Shown here: in pieces, positions 1-13,459 of the stretch
How the letters are laid out: every line of letters starts with the position of its first letter
How positions within the stretch are numbered: position 1 is the stretch's first letter
Assembly (NCBI GenBank): GCA_037903475.1
Contig: JBAJFG010000514.1
Location: 460,261-524,260 of the forward strand
Source of the DNA: Ancylostoma caninum
Lineage: Eukaryota; Nematoda; Chromadorea; Rhabditida; Ancylostomatidae
Length of the DNA stretch: 64,000 nucleotides
Direction of reading: 5' to 3'
The notes under the pieces: generated by a model
The model's database searches: none
What the model was told of the DNA's origin: nothing
Seen by the model: only the letters and a program-made list of their open reading frames with translations
Made by a program: the position numbers and the translations under genes

Positions 1-1076
1 AAGTCAATTTGACTGGAAAGAGGAACAAAACAGAATTATAACGTCAAAGTGAGCAGGAAAATGCCCATTTTTTTATAAAGTTGTGAATGTGGACGAGAAA
101 TCACCATAGACCACAAAAGATGCCACAAAATTATCCATAGGCTCTTCGGAGGAATCATACACCTGAGGGCAGAGAAGCTTTCAAAAAGGAAGAGCTCAGG
201 AAAACAGAAAGAAATATCTTCTAAAATTCCTCCGAGAAGAAAAATGGTTTAGCCGCTCCCACAATAAAATCTTACGGACCGTAACTACATTTCAAACGGA
301 GACAATTAAAGCTCACCGCTGGCATGTTATGGAAATCCATGTGTGTCCGATTCTTTCGTTCCGTGACGCTCACCAGAAACGCGGCGTGGCTCATTTAGTT
401 CTGAAATGACCACGAATTCATGAAAAGAATGATTCAACTGAGCACAGAAGTCGACCTTCAGAGGAGGAAATGACTGCTACAAATACAACCAGACGCTGGC
501 GGTTCCAAGAGCAAATTTGTAACGCTCGAGCTAAGGCTTGTGTCCTCCAGTAGTGCTTTCCCAGTAAGCGTAGGAACAAAGTGAAGTTCAGAGGAAAGGC
601 GAGTCACTCACGCAGACCGTGATTGAGTGCCATAATGGCTACCTTCTTAGCTGGTATTATCTTCGTCACGGTGAATTACGAGTGAAAGGAATGGTAGAGA
701 GAGAGTAGAGGGTAGAACTTAGATACCTGCCTACATACAAGTCTTTTACCTTTGGCCAGCAAAGCGTAGGTATCCAACGGGATAAGGAGTGAGCCCTCTG
801 GATGAGCAAGTGAAATGATTGAATATGAACAGAGGTTTCATGATTATTTCATAAATCGAATATTCGAACATGCGAGGGGTCGGACTAGTCGGGAAGATGA
901 GTGCTTGAGTATTAGATAGATTCTGCAAATTCAGATGTTCAAATGTTCAAGAACATATTAATACATTCAAATAATCGAAAACTCTCTGGGTCCTTTTCTA
1001 TTTCTTACATTAATAGTTCTCAAATATTTTCCGAATATTCAAAAATTTAAGAAATATCTCTAGGCCTGAAATGACG
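1..1076. other. Spacer without a recognisable gene
   Basis: No ORF longer than about 60 codons is present and none resembles a known family. A short A+T-rich stretch at about 930-1060 holds several TTC-AA type repeats. Nothing else was seen. Confidence 0.6.
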
Positions 1077-1244
1077 TGAATGAATGATGAAATGATTGAA
1101 TGAATGAATGAGTGAATGAATGAATGAGTGAATGAATGAATGAATGAATGAATGGGATGAATGAATGAATGAATGAATGAATGGGATGAATGAATTAATG
1201 AATGAATGAATGAATGAGTGAATGAATGAATGAATGAATGAATA
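1077..1244. repeat. (GAAT)n tetranucleotide microsatellite
   Basis: About 170 bp of near-uniform GAAT repeats, interrupted by a few GAGT and GGGAT variants. On the minus strand it reads as an uninterrupted run of Ser-Phe-Ile-His residues, so the 71-codon minus-strand ORF here is a by-product of the repeat and not a gene. Confidence 0.97.
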
Positions 1245-2645
1245 AGGAAATCGAAGCGACAAAACTAATGTAAGGAAAGTAGGGGAATCCTCAGCAATTC
1301 GCCGTGAAAATAAAGCTCTGACACTTGCACAGAGGCTTCCATTTCCCTGTCAGAAGGAGATTCATCCAGTGCTCTTCCGCCACCTCGTTCTTCCGAGAAC
1401 TAGAGACCACAATTTTGAATGAGCTGTACCAGTCAGTGATCCCAGGGCCTTCATAACTATGAAAAGGCGTTCAACTTTTCTTGGAAAACATTCTATTCTC
1501 ATGCTCGTAGACAATACCCACAAAGGACATGGAGGAATCCATCTTTGATGGCGGATGCGTAGTGCAAAATAGGATCACGCAGGAAGCTGATAAACAGAAG
1601 TGGCATAGGCTCCGTGCAGTGCACTGGGCTTCACCTCAAAGTACGGAATCTGAACAGGAAATCCCCTACGCTTCACTTTTACAAACAAATTCATTCGTTC
1701 GAATGGATTTCCTCCACATTCTAGCGCACTTCATGGAATCTATCGAGAGCAGAGTGTGTAAGCCTCAACCTGTTACCACTGCTTCCCACTTGAGAAGAGA
1801 TAAACAGGGGGAAATGTTGTCTAGGCAAAATAATTGATAAACAAATGTACAACTGGGTTGATAAACACAACAGGGTTTGCAACACACCGGAAGTGGGCGT
1901 CTATTTCGCTGCTGGCTTCTGCCATGTGACTTCGTCACTCTTCTCTCGACATTCAAGGAGGAAATTGGAATTTGTTCCACTCGTATTAGATATAGAAAGC
2001 TTATGATGAGGAAGGGCTCACGTCCAGAAAAGAAAAATGGGTGGAAAGTCTAGCTAAGCAGTTCGATCATAACCTTTGAAATGTTTCAGCTTGCATAGTA
2101 CACATGAAATAAAGAATTTGAGCGGCGATGTGGATACAGAGTGGACATCCAATTCTCCCCTACAATACAATAGAGGACATTTTCATATGGCGCTCTCATG
2201 GTTATTGAAACTGTTATGAAGAAAGTATCCAGTTCATTCTATTAGTCATTAAAATGTTGTGCAACGAGAACACGTTGAGCCAATGCTTAATCGAAATATT
2301 CAGGAAATTTTATCCATTTTTCTCGTATACGGAGCAAAATGGGACCAGCGGCCCGCGTAGGAGAGCTACTAATGTGGGCCAAGACGGCGCGGCGAGGATC
2401 ATGTGCCAGTGGCTGTCCCCGTGAAATTTGGAACACGACTATAGGTGGCAGAGACTGCTCCACGAAGCAGTGACTAGACCAGATTTTACTTTTGAAAAAA
2501 ACTTATAAAATTGTAAAAAATCAGGTGAAAATAAATAACATCACATCTGAAAACGTGTTGATAGTTCAGCGAGATGGGCTTTTCCCATTGCCCTAAAAGA
2601 AAGGAATGATTTCAGGGGAAGAAACCTGAAATCGCCGTACAGGGA
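1245..2645. other. Spacer without a recognisable gene
   Basis: The longest ORF (102 codons, plus strand, 1529-1837) shows no family signature and no clear splice context. A locally G+C-rich stretch at about 2335-2470 stands out from its A+T-rich surroundings, but I could not assign it. Confidence 0.5.
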
Positions 2646-2696
2646 TTTTTTTTCGCTTGTTCGCTGTTTACCATGAACAGCGAACAAGCAAAAAAA
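2646..2696. repeat. Short stem-loop inside T and A runs
   Basis: A 14 bp perfect stem (left arm 2655-2668, right arm 2676-2689) encloses a 7 nt loop. It is extended, after one mismatch, by a T run on the left pairing with an A run on the right. It may be a MITE remnant; no transcript evidence is visible. Confidence 0.7.
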
Positions 2697-2944
2697 TAAA
2701 GATGTGTCTGAATCGTGCAGACATAGGGAATCATAAATCAGCCGTGGAATGGGTATTAGCGCTTAGAAGTGGCTTCAATAGAAAGATGAACATGAAAACA
2801 TTAGGTCATTAAATGGGTTATGTTTAACCTAAACAAATTCAAAAAGAAAAGAAACGGTTGCTCCCGATAGCCTACAATCACAGGTTTCAGTATGCTGGTA
2901 TAGCAAAGTGGATCAGTATGAGAGTTTTAATACAATGGGTCAGC

Positions 2945-3032
2945 ATAATTCACTGGAATTATCCACGGTAAACGAGTTAACCCAATCCCCCAATTTTACC
3001 TCGACACCTTTATCCTGGGTAATCTCGATGTT
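2945..3032. repeat. Diverged copy of a ~100 bp TIR MITE family
   Basis: The left side (GGTAAACGAGTTAAC near 2976) and the right side (CCTGGGTAATCTCG near 3014) match the inverted ends of better copies at 3882-3985, 22965-23075 and 35905-36012. The copy is degenerate and its limits are approximate. Confidence 0.45.
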
Positions 3033-3881
3033 GCCTGGCGATACATCTGAATAATGCAGTAGATATAGTGAAATTCCAAAATTCGATTTCGATTGAGTGG
3101 AAATTTCTGAATTCCGAAATAGGAGCGGAGAACAACCCCTGAGGATTGATAAGAAGAGATTTTGAGCTCTTTCTCTTTTTTTCTGACATTGGAATTTTCT
3201 CGGTTCACTCTCTGAAATAATACCTAAATTAATTAAGTGATTCGGTTTTCATCAGATCCTAAGTATATTCGGTGGGATGGATGGGAAATCAGCAGGAGAT
3301 CTTCCCCCCAGGAAGTTTTGAACTTTCCATTCAAAACTAACATTAGATATTAATTTCTTCTTGATTATCGACTTTTTATTGGTAGACATGGCATTTCTCG
3401 CATCTATCTTAAAATTCGCTTGCAGAATACCACAAGCTTACTACTTTCTCGGGAAGTCTTTTCAGCTCTGCACTTTTACTGGTGTAGTCCTCAAATTGTT
3501 CTCATCGTATTAGCCATACTAATGAGGTTTAATAACTGCCTAATGCAAATTTGCAATGTTCAAGGTGGGAGTGCAGAGTGACGTGGAATCTACTTATATA
3601 GTGCGAGTGGATGTAAAAGAACTGATTAAGTGGTTTTAAGAGAAGTGCTACATAGAAGAAACGTAACAACATGACCGAGTGGCATCCTGCTGCTATCAGA
3701 GGTCCATCATCATTGGGGTCACTTGCGGTAAATTTGTTAACTTGCCTAAATATAGCCATTGTTTGGAACCCAATAGTATGTTTACTCACGCGTCACGTTG
3801 TCTACATCCAGCCGCTGCCCAAGGGTAACTATACCCGAGAGCATGAGATCTCTCATACTTACAAAGATGCGTCTGTGTTTG

Positions 3882-3985
3882 GATGCATTAATGAGATTAC
3901 TCAGAGTAAATGTGGCAACGCCCATGTAAACGATGGGCAAGCCTGTGAGGTGTTGGCACGTTCATCCTGGGTAATCTCGACGCCG
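3882..3985. repeat. ~100 bp TIR MITE copy
   Basis: The left end reads TGCATTAATGAGATTACTC and the right end reads, in reverse complement, as a related sequence (CGAGATTACCCAGGATGAAC). The same inverted ends bound the copy at 35905-36012. A 176-codon plus-strand ORF at 3671-4201 runs across the whole repeat, so that ORF is probably fortuitous. Confidence 0.65.
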
Positions 3986-5008
3986 CAAGCAGTCTCTGGT
4001 CGTAGGTCTAGCACATATGAGAATTCACTCCTCACAGAAATCATGAAAGTCAGAAAAAAGAAGACGATTCAGTTTTTACTAGAAGCTATGCACATTTGCG
4101 GTATATATTGCAAGAAAAAATGTGGGGAAACTAAAAAACTCTTTTTTCATAAGATGAGCTCACCTAGAAACGTTCATGAGATAATGAACCCAAGTAAGTA
4201 AATAAGTACCTAAGTTTTAAAGAAGTAGTGAGAAAACGCAATGCTACTCCTAACAATGACACTAATAAAAAATCCTGCTATATAAACGAAAGATGAACAG
4301 CTGTTGGAGAACATCTTCCCATTACAAACGCTCAAATAACGACCTTGAAGCTCCGCGGAGCACCAGCAGCTTACGCTAAGCCGATTTCCGATAATCCGAG
4401 GCGATAATAGTGAAGCTAGCCACAAATCCCTAATGACTTCGAATGATCCTCGTGCTTTTTTTCTGACGTTGTTGGACAGAATTCCCGGATAACATGTTGA
4501 ATCCGATGAACAATAGAAGGGAAGTACAGGAGAAGTTTATTTCTATTCAGCCTCATTTTGCAACAAAAATGACATTGTCAATTGTACGAATCATGCGGGT
4601 TTAGACAAAATAAGGAGCGAAAAAAGAAATTCTTTTCCACAGAGATTCACGAATTGGCTCTGAGATACATTAACTATTCATTGCGGGTTTTTTTTTTTGG
4701 CACTTTGTGAACGTAGATGAGCAAAAAGCGCCCAAAAGCTCCTTATTAGGAATTCAATCTTTAAAAAATGTCACTGGAGTGGGAATCGTTTGAAGGAACT
4801 GAAATTCGCTTTAGTATTCAGCGTGATCACACATGCTACCTTTATGCATCATACCATAAAGACATGTAAACACATCGATTTCTAAACAAACCTAAGACCT
4901 TCATTGAAATCCAACTGTTGAAAACAGCCAACCCCTCGTGATTGAGTTTTTTGTAAATCCATGTACCTTTTCACCAGCTCCCTCTCATGTATTTTTTATT
5001 TGGTTAAT
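3986..5008. other. Spacer without a recognisable gene
   Basis: Only short ORFs on both strands, none recognisable. A run of ten T lies near 4690. The right limit is the TA target site of the mariner element. Confidence 0.5.
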
Positions 5009-5010
5009 TA

Positions 5011-6291
5011 TTGGGTTGTTCGGAAAGTAATTGGGCTTTTCGAAAACAATTTTTTCAAACGCTAGCTTTGGAAGGTTTTTGCTGTTATTATTTGTTTTCA
5101 TTCGATATATATTAGGAGGACGTATTTGTGTTTCTGTTTGGAGAAAGTGCGCAGATTTCATTTCCATTTGCATTTTTATGATCAATTTGAACATGGAGTG
5201 TCAGAAGGAGCATTTTCGGCACATTTTGCTTTTTTACTTCCATAGTGGCAAAAGAGCTGCTGATGCTTTCCACGATATATGTAAAACATACGGTGTTAAT
5301 GCCTTATCACAGAGCACATGTGACAATTGGTTCGCAAAATTCCGTTCCGGCAATTTTTCACTTCAAGATGAACAACGTTCTGGTCGGCCAGTAGGCGTTG
5401 ATGATGATCAGTTGATGGCATTAATCGAAGCCAACCGTCATGTAACCGTACGAGAGCTTGCTGAGAAGACCAACGCATCCATTGGAACAGTTCACGAGCA
5501 TGTCAAAAAACTTGGACTAGTAAAAAAGCTAGATGTTTGGGTGCCACATGAGTTGAAGGAAATTCACTTGACGCAGCGAGTTAGTATCTGTGATTTGCAC
5601 TTGAAACGCAATGAAGACGACCCATTTTTGAAGCGAATAGTAACTGGTGATGAAAAATGGATTGTCTACAATAATGCTACTCGCAAATCATGGTCAAAAC
5701 CGGATGAACCTGCTCAAACGATGTCCAAAGCTCATCTCCATCAAAAGAAGGTTATGCTATCAGTTTGGTGGGACTACAAAGGTGTAATATATTTTGAGGT
5801 GCTCCCAAGAAACCAGAATGTCAACCGGACCTCTATTGTCAGCAACTGATGAGATTAGATGAGGCAATTTAAAAAAACCGGCCAGAATTAGCGAATCGCA
5901 AAGGAGTGGTTTTCCACCAAGACAATGCAAGACCTCATACATCTTTGGCGTCTCGGCAAAAATTATTGGAGCTTGGTTGGGAATTGATGTTGCATCCACC
6001 ATATAGCCCTGATCTCGCGCCATCCGATTACCATTTGTTTAGATCGTTGCAGAACTATTTGAATGGGAAAACATTTAGCGATGATCAGGATATCAAATCT
6101 CATCTAGCCCAGTTTTTTGCCGAAAAAGACCAGAAGTTCTATGAGAGGGGAATTATGAAATTGCCAGAAAGATGGCGAAAGACAATCGAACAAAACGGAA
6201 AATATATCATTGACTAATGTTTTTTCATTGTGAGAAAATAAACCTTTCTCTGAAACCCCTAAAAATCCCAATTACTTTCCGAACAACCCAA
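5011..6291 (+). mobile_element. Full-length mariner element (Hsmar1/bandit type)
   Basis: A 1281 bp Tc1/mariner-superfamily DNA transposon. The terminal inverted repeat begins TTGGGTTGTTCGGAAAGTAA at 5011 and is repeated, base for base in reverse complement, at the right end (to 6291). TA dinucleotides at 5009-5010 and 6292-6293 are the expected target duplication. Inside lies one transposase gene on the plus strand. The ends look intact but the gene is broken, so this copy could move only with transposase supplied from elsewhere. The mariner named bandit from the dog hookworm, related to human Hsmar1, is the best comparison I know; this assignment is from family knowledge and not from a search. 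Confidence 0.95.
5193..6217 (+). pseudogene. mariner transposase, frameshifted and stopped
   Basis: This would encode a DDD-type transposase that binds the terminal repeats and does cut-and-paste at TA. The start is the ATG at 5193 (MECQKEHFRH...), followed by a helix-turn-helix region, the linker signature WVPHEL, and the first catalytic Asp in TGDEKW. The reading frame shifts between about 5822 and 5834 and continues in the third frame. An in-frame TAA follows at 5870-5872. After it come HQDNARPH (second Asp) and SPDLAPSDYHLF (third Asp), with exactly 34 residues between the two, the D34D spacing that defines mariner. Total coding length (~341 codons) matches intact mariner transposases. 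All three catalytic residues remain; inactivation comes only from the frameshift and the stop. Confidence 0.95.
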
Positions 6292-6293
6292 TA

Positions 6294-9200
6294 TTTACTT
6301 GTTTGTTGATTATTTACACCGTCAATTATTTATTTGCTTGTTTATTCTTACTCAAGGAGTGCCAAACACCGATATAGCGGTTGTATTTGTAATAAGACAG
6401 AAACTTCGAATTTATACATATGGTTATGATGTAAGGGCCAGTTTAGCATGAAATATCATTTTAAAAAGAAAATGATTTCGCTGCGCTTCCCAGCTCCAGC
6501 ATGAAAAACCTGGGCAATTTGCCGAGAAAGGATGACAAAAAAAGGTGGTTTTCAATTTTTTTTCGTGAAGGATTCAAAGATTCTATAGTCAGACATGGCG
6601 TGACGTGAGATGCTGACGTTGGATATGCCATTATCATGTCGGCACGTTCATTTCCATGCGATGGATCAAGCAATGAGCACCGAGGTGGCTGGTATACTTA
6701 GCACCGAATAAAAGCCGAATAAATCCGTTACTTCAATTAACAAATTACTAAACAATTGAAGCACCCAGATATTCGAGGACAAGAAGATCTTGAAGTTCTT
6801 CTCTCCCATATAGCAGTGCTTTGGTCTTTATTGATTGAAAATTCGAATTTTCCATCCGTTTAGAATACTCGGTATTCGATGGCGTAAATATTTCATTTCG
6901 AGAACGGAATATTCCAGTGTTTCAATATAGAAAGCTAGTAATGTGCAGTACAGAAGAAATGAAGAGCTTCAAGGCCTCCTCATGCTCGAATCAGTGGAGT
7001 GGATATTTGAATTGTTTCCTAAAATGTTAGTTGAAGTGACAAAATAATTCGACTTTCATTCGGTCCTACGTATAGTGAGTGGTCTCAATTCCCCAAGTAC
7101 AAAGGCAGGAAAATCAGGTGGCCAGGAAATGTATGAGAAGAGGCATCGATAATTTCCATCATGAAGGTGTTTTTGAGAAGCCACTGAATCTTCTGTCGAT
7201 GTTATCGTGAAAGTTAGCGTTGTTCACGTTTTTGTATACCTTGAATGTATATGAGAAATCATGCAGTAAGGCGGTAATAATACATGAGCACTACCGCATC
7301 GGAAAAATAATTAGTCGCGGCACAGATCCCAATCTCTGAGCAGCGAGATAGTGCAAGCACCAGCCCCCACTCCTGATATGCTCCTTTTTCCTCATTTCCT
7401 TTTACTCCAGGAAACGAAACTGATCCAGACCGCATAAAGTTTAATGCAAAGTAAATGAATGCAGTAATAAGTTCTATTTCCGGAAGCTTGAAATACGAGA
7501 TGGAATTCTAATACAGAGCAGGAAATGAAGTACTGCTATAACGAGTCGCAGGATAGAAATTAAGATATCCACGAAATTAGGCTTCCTTCCTTAGGCTTAG
7601 ATCTTACAGCTCCTATTTCAAACTTCGTAAAGAACAAATGCAAAGGTTCCAAAAGCTAAATTGGTAATGTAAGCGTGAGCTGCTTTGGTCGTTCAGTCGT
7701 TATGTCTTTGGCTTTTCTAAGGCTCCAGGAAAAGTATCCAGAGTTTGAACGTTACAGAATCTGGTGTCCAGACGGTTCGCTCTGTCCATTATAACCGCTT
7801 TAAATGAAGTCTTATCAAAGGGAAGAAATACTCAATGCACTACGTACCTCCAGCAATCCACTCTCAAAAAAAGATGTGTCTTGAAGCAACAACATGTAGT
7901 CTTCGAAAGTTCTAGAAGCTTCTCATGAGCCAGAGATAATGTGATATCATTAGATGTTACCATAAGTCTTTGCGTTTCTTCCAATGGCAATTCTTTCCAT
8001 ATACCATTACCATTTTTCTGCAACATACGGGATATGGAGTAAGGAACATAGATATGGAGTACGGAAGCGCTTTCCAGCTGAATGTCAGCAGATGCGCATT
8101 TCAGTTATGTTGTTTTTCTGTGACTCATTACTTCATTTCGTAGGTTTACAACTTCCGCAAATTGTCGATTCAAAGAAAATAATTACATATTTCTTGTAGA
8201 GCATGAGAAGCGCCTTCTAATGGTATATAATTTACCTAGGAGGTAACAAACTGGAGAAAACTGCTGGTGAAAAAAAGCAAGGACTTGTGTTAACAGCTAT
8301 GATAACCTACTAAGATACAGGCGGTTCAGAAATGAGCCGGTATTGGTGCATTTTAACGTAAAGAGGTCAGAAGGGCCTTTGCCAAGTCGCGCATGTTCAA
8401 GCTTGTTAGTCGCAGTAATTTTTAACTGCTTAACATGTTAGAAAGGATCCCGGAAATGATGTGGGAGTACGTGGAACACATGACTCACCTCAGGTCCGTG
8501 AATGCATCAGCACCGATTTCTTTCCGAATGCCCTATAACCTAGTATTCATCACGCAACGAGAAAGGAATACGCTAGATTTGATATTGGCTCGATAATGCA
8601 CATTGTTTTGCACGAGCAACCTATCAGAATTCGGAAGCGTACATATATTCTTGCACAGCCTCCCTTGTTCGCTAAGCCGAAAAGTTAAAATTTTTATGAA
8701 ATCGAAACCTTGAGAAAGAGCACGTTTTGTTTTTGGGACTAGACCGCCTTTTAATGTTGGAGTTTTTGAGCCAGAATGTGATTCAAAACTAATTTCGAAT
8801 ATCTAGAAAATATAAATGATGTTTAGGAGCTTGACTGCTAGAGCGTTGACGGAAAGCACAGGGTGTATGTACTACTACGATATTTAATGCATATGCACCT
8901 GTCAAGAAGCGTTTTTGAGCTTTCGAACTTTCCATGATTAACTTTTCTATCCGACCGGATATTTTTATAGCACATATGAAAGCAAATCTATCACGTTGCT
9001 CATTGGCTTAGTTAGATTTTTTCTTCATTTTTGAACTATGTACGCTCGAGTTCAAAAATAGAGAACCGGGGTGATCGGCACTAATTCATGAAGCGAAGCG
9101 TAAGAGAAGAGGCACTTTATCGATGTACTAGCCAAGACCAAATACTAATTTAATTGCTCTAATCCATGCGTAATAAAGAGATAATGTGTTATTTTCTGGC

Positions 9201-10654
9201 TATGCTGGAATGTAAAAAATGGAGGTGGAAATAATCAGGAACAAAAACTAGTATACTTCGTTATGTTATAATTTAGGTATTCTATTTCGAGTTGAACGTT
9301 CTCTGGTGCTATTTACCACTGGAAGTTGCTTGATATTCTGTGGTTACTCTACTGCAACAGATAGTCATGGAGAGAATGTTGCTGCTGGAAACAAAACTCA
9401 GCATACGTAATCCATAATGAACTTTATTCTCAAAGTTTATGTTCCTCTAAGACAATAGATGAAAGCTTTAGTAAGGCAAGTGGATTACCATTGCAGCCAG
9501 ACCAGGCTAATATCTCCATGCATGTGCATAGAATGTATTAAATATACGAGTGTGTTCCAAACAATGAAAAACGCTCTCTCCTCCTGAGTATTGTTCAAGT
9601 TCTCTTATTAAACAGCAGCGTACGGTAGCTGTAGAAATCTGACGAAGTCGATTTAAGGTGATTCAACTGCCGCATGAGTTGACAGTGATCCTTCAAAACG
9701 ACCACAAGTACAAATCCCGGCGTGGGCTAGCATGGCCAAATATGGCTATCGGCCAAATATTCCATAAAATTTGCTTGAACTATCTGACTTAATTTTGCCT
9801 TGTTGTAGGAACTATCTCATATTTAAGGATTTTCTCTTCTCATGGGTCAGGAATGGAAGAGTGTCGCAGGAGAAATCTAACATCTTCATCAAAAAGATCG
9901 GACAATACGTGGCGGTTCTTTGAATGTTCACTCTGCTGAAAGCTGACTGACCCAGGATGGCTTACAATTTCGAATCAGATTGTGAAACCGTATACAAGTT
10001 TAGATATGTCCCATTAATACATCTTGGGGCGTTAGCTCCGGTCAAGCGAGTCCATTTTGTTTTTTTTTCCTGTATTTAAAACGTAGTCCTGGGAAGGGGC
10101 CGTTAAAAAAGAGTGCATCTTTCAACATAGAAGAGTAACGCGATGTACCGTGTTCATCTCATGGCCACGAGGACGAAGGGTCGTGATGCATCATGTGCAT
10201 CACGTTGTCCGCAATGAGTGAAGTAGGAATTGTGTTTGTGAGAGATCCCTTTGATGGACCGAATTTCAGAGGTCAAATTTTGCCAAACTGGAAAAGACGG
10301 AATGAATCCTGGAGTGTTGTGAAAGGTTGAAGTTCGAGAGATAAATTTTTTCGATTCCAGATAATCCAAGCCACCCAAGGACGGAGCATATAGAAAGTAC
10401 CTTACAGAACTTATATCGGATTCTGTTTCCAAATAAACCCAACTCAAACCTGCCATTTAATCGAGAATTGAAATCCACATAAATCAAAATTGAGATCCAC
10501 ATAACTGCTACTCAATTCTAGCTTGGACTTGCTCTGTCAAACGGTGCTGACACTACTAGATAAATGTGGAAGTAGGTTAATACATATTTTTTGCGCCGCC
10601 TGCCTGCCTTCTACCTGTGCAACTACAGTTACCAACCACTATTTCTTTTTTAAC
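6294..10654. other. Long spacer without a recognisable gene
   Basis: More than 4 kb with no ORF over about 71 codons on either strand and no recognised transposon termini. Base composition is even and A+T-rich. I see nothing that I can support here; an intron or intergenic region is equally possible. Confidence 0.5.
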
Positions 10655-10775
10655 TCACGTCATGTCCTGTTTTTTTTTTAAACATAGATCCAGCACTTCC
10701 TAATATTCGTCCATTATTAATGGAGGTGAATAAATAAATAAATAAATAAATAAATAAATATATGAATAAATTGTC
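10655..10775 (+). repeat. LINE-like 3' tail with (AATA)n repeat
   Basis: A stretch ending ATTAATGGAGGTG runs straight into about 45 bp of AATA repeats (10728-10773). That arrangement is common at the 3' ends of non-LTR retrotransposons. No reverse transcriptase ORF is visible upstream, so this would be a 5'-truncated copy. The (AATA)n microsatellite itself is certain; the LINE origin is inferred. Confidence 0.5.
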
Positions 10776-10779
10776 AACT

Positions 10780-13449
10780 TGTAACAAGTCAAAGTAGGAA
10801 CTGACATCAAGAGAGAACACTGTAAAAAGCCGAAGATGTCGAGATTCCTCGGACTACGAGGCTGCAGAGAAGAGCAACAAAATGGAAAAATAGAGCATGT
10901 TGACCATTGAAATGAATATAGACACTCATCGTTTGAATCGGAATTGAGATAATCACGAGATAAGGATTACCCGGGAAACCAGCTGACTCCAACTTGTTCC
11001 GCTGATTTTTCCTCATTAACCAATTCATTATTTCCAGCTTTCCTCGACACTGATGAGTCCCGTGGGAAATTATCTGCACGTGCTTTGTATGAGATGCTAG
11101 GCAAATCGGTTTATCAATTTTCTTGATACAGAGTTTCCAACTATTTATTAGGTGTCTACATGGCGTTGTTCCGAGCAGAGCTTTTGCAAATCTCTGAAAA
11201 AATCATCGCATCTGCCTTTTCCCATCTTAAAAATCCATAATTTTAGGTCAAGCAGAAGGAAATCATCCAGAAAGCAATAAAGCAGACATCTCTGCCCAAA
11301 AAGGGTGCGCAATGAGGTGAAAAAATGAATTGCAGACGTGGGGAAATGGCTTCCTGAAGAGGCATGAGATGCTTTAAGGTGCAAATTGAATTCTTCCTTG
11401 CCCTATCTGCCTCCGGCAAAACGGGAATGCCCGAAGTCTGCCTCGAATATCAGAGAGAGGTAATAATTGGATCATGTAGCTCAAATGCAGCTCAAATTAA
11501 TGCTATAGGGGCGTCAGTCAGGCTAACCCGAAGACATGAAAAGTCCAGAGCGATTGGTACAGGTAGCAGTAGCCCCTTTTAGGCACCAAGTAAAATGTGT
11601 GCTGTGCAAACTGCATAAATACAGTTAAGCAGGAGAAATTGATCTAAAAATTCTGCAGAGACTCCACCGCGCCGCTGTGAGACGCGTCGCGTGTTGCCGC
11701 ATCAGACTGTCTGAAATCGCCTTTACCACCACACTCTGCTTGGACTAATTTTTACTAGAAACACGTACATATGTATGTGCGTTAGAACTCAGCAGTCCAA
11801 GGTTGGGAGGTGGACCCATATATGTACTTCTGAGAGCAGTACTTGTGGATAAGAAAGTGTTCGTTTTCACAAGTGTTCTGTCTTTTTTCCTGAGTCTAAT
11901 CAATTATCAATCTGATACGTATTTAGTGCTGATAACACCGAATACTCCAGAGCGTGATAGCTGTTTCTATTTTCAAATATGTACACACATTAGTCTGAGT
12001 ATACATCTTAATCGCTGCGTCACTGATGAGCGTCATGGGAATTTATTATATCTGCATGTGGTTCGTCTGATCTGAGGGGAAGCGAACAATCTCATTGGTC
12101 GCTTTAGCTAATCCCTTCTATTTTTGTTGAATACATCGCTCCTGAGCATTGCTGGTCCTATAATGTGATGTTTCTATAAGAGGATCCCGGCGCTCACAAA
12201 GGCGAAAGATTGTATCAGAAGAATCAACTCTACTTCATGTGAAATTGCGTCTCTATAATTGAAAAGTGTTAAGATCCTGAAATTCAAAGCAGAAAGGCTA
12301 GCAGTTTGTCTAAATCGGAGCAAACTCCCCTTTTCCTAGATATTCTTAGAAGGTGGCTATTTCCCTCATCTGATACGTTACTGTCGAAGGAATCGCCCTC
12401 AAAAAAAAGAGCAAAATGGGATTGGTCTTCTTCGACTATTTACCCACCCTTAGTACCTGAAATTTATGCTATTTTTTCTACAGACTTGGGTACACTCGTC
12501 TACGGACACTTACCACTCCCGAACGCAGCTCCAGGTCTTGCCTTTCTGAACTTGGGAAGAAACAGCCGGACGTGGCTCAAAGAGGTGTCTCAAGTCACTA
12601 CAGCGCCTCATCAATTACTTCAGGTCAAAGATGACTTGAGGTTTTTGGGAAATGGCTGGGAACAGCGGCTTTTTATACTTTATGTCTCATCGGCTCCTCA
12701 CGCGCACGGATGGTACGTAAGTGTCGGATAATCGGGTACACTCCTGGCCACGCGATTCCACTAAAGCAATGGCTATGGCACCAACGACGTAATCGCAGCG
12801 ATTTTGTTTCTATATACTCTATTAGCATCACCCCGGTATGCCATGTATTTGTGGATCCTATTTCCTCGTAAAAGCTATTCGATGATAGCTCCACCATGAT
12901 CGGGAGGAATCCAGGCGCCGCACATTAGAGTTATCAAGAAGAGTCGTCGTAACAAGCACACAGTAGCTAGAATTGCAACAGGAGCCTGGCGACATCTACA
13001 CTACGATATCCCAGATGAGTCAAAGTAAACCGGTGATGGAATGGATGACAATAGCGGAAAAGATGTGTATCGATCACCATGTTGCATCGCTCAAGTCGCC
13101 TCCCGTCGCTTTCCACTGTGGCTGGCTATCCGGCGAGGTTTCGGGGTACTCTGAGCAAGTTGTGCCTTCAAACAAGTGCCGGTTAGGTTAGTTTTTTTGC
13201 GGGCTAGGCTAGGTTAACGGACTTATAACCATCATATTATCACACTAAGGTGGTCATTTTAACGAAATATTTCTGGTTTCCAGATATTTGCAGAAGAAGG
13301 TTACTGGCCCCAGAGCCAGTTGGAAAAAGATTAGAAGGATTCTGTAATTGTGCTCACAAGTTAGTGCATACAGTAGAGCAAGGAAATGGTAAATTACTTT
13401 TTGCTGATGTTAAGCTGAGTACCTGGGACAATTGGCAAAAAAGGAACGT
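10780..13449. other. Spacer with unassigned ORFs
   Basis: The largest ORF (141 codons, plus strand, 12306-12731) starts at a TTG and has no recognisable motif. A 90-codon plus-strand ORF at 11803-12075 is likewise unassigned. Neither has an obvious splice context. At 13184-13215 are degenerate GGTTAG/GGCTAG repeats. Confidence 0.45.
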
Positions 13450-13459
13450 CTAATTACTA

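Noticed and set aside
1047..1262. Minus-strand ORF of repeating Ser-Phe-Ile-His
   Set aside because: Pure translation of the GAAT microsatellite.
3671..4201. 176-codon plus-strand ORF
   Set aside because: Runs through a MITE copy (3882-3985), shows no domain, and the opposite strand is also open.
12306..12731. 141-codon plus-strand ORF
   Set aside because: TTG start, no motif, no splice context; length is within chance for this region.
13184..13215. Telomere-like GGTTAG / GGCTAG repeats
   Set aside because: Not the nematode TTAGGC hexamer, only a few degenerate units, so an interstitial telomere is unsupported.
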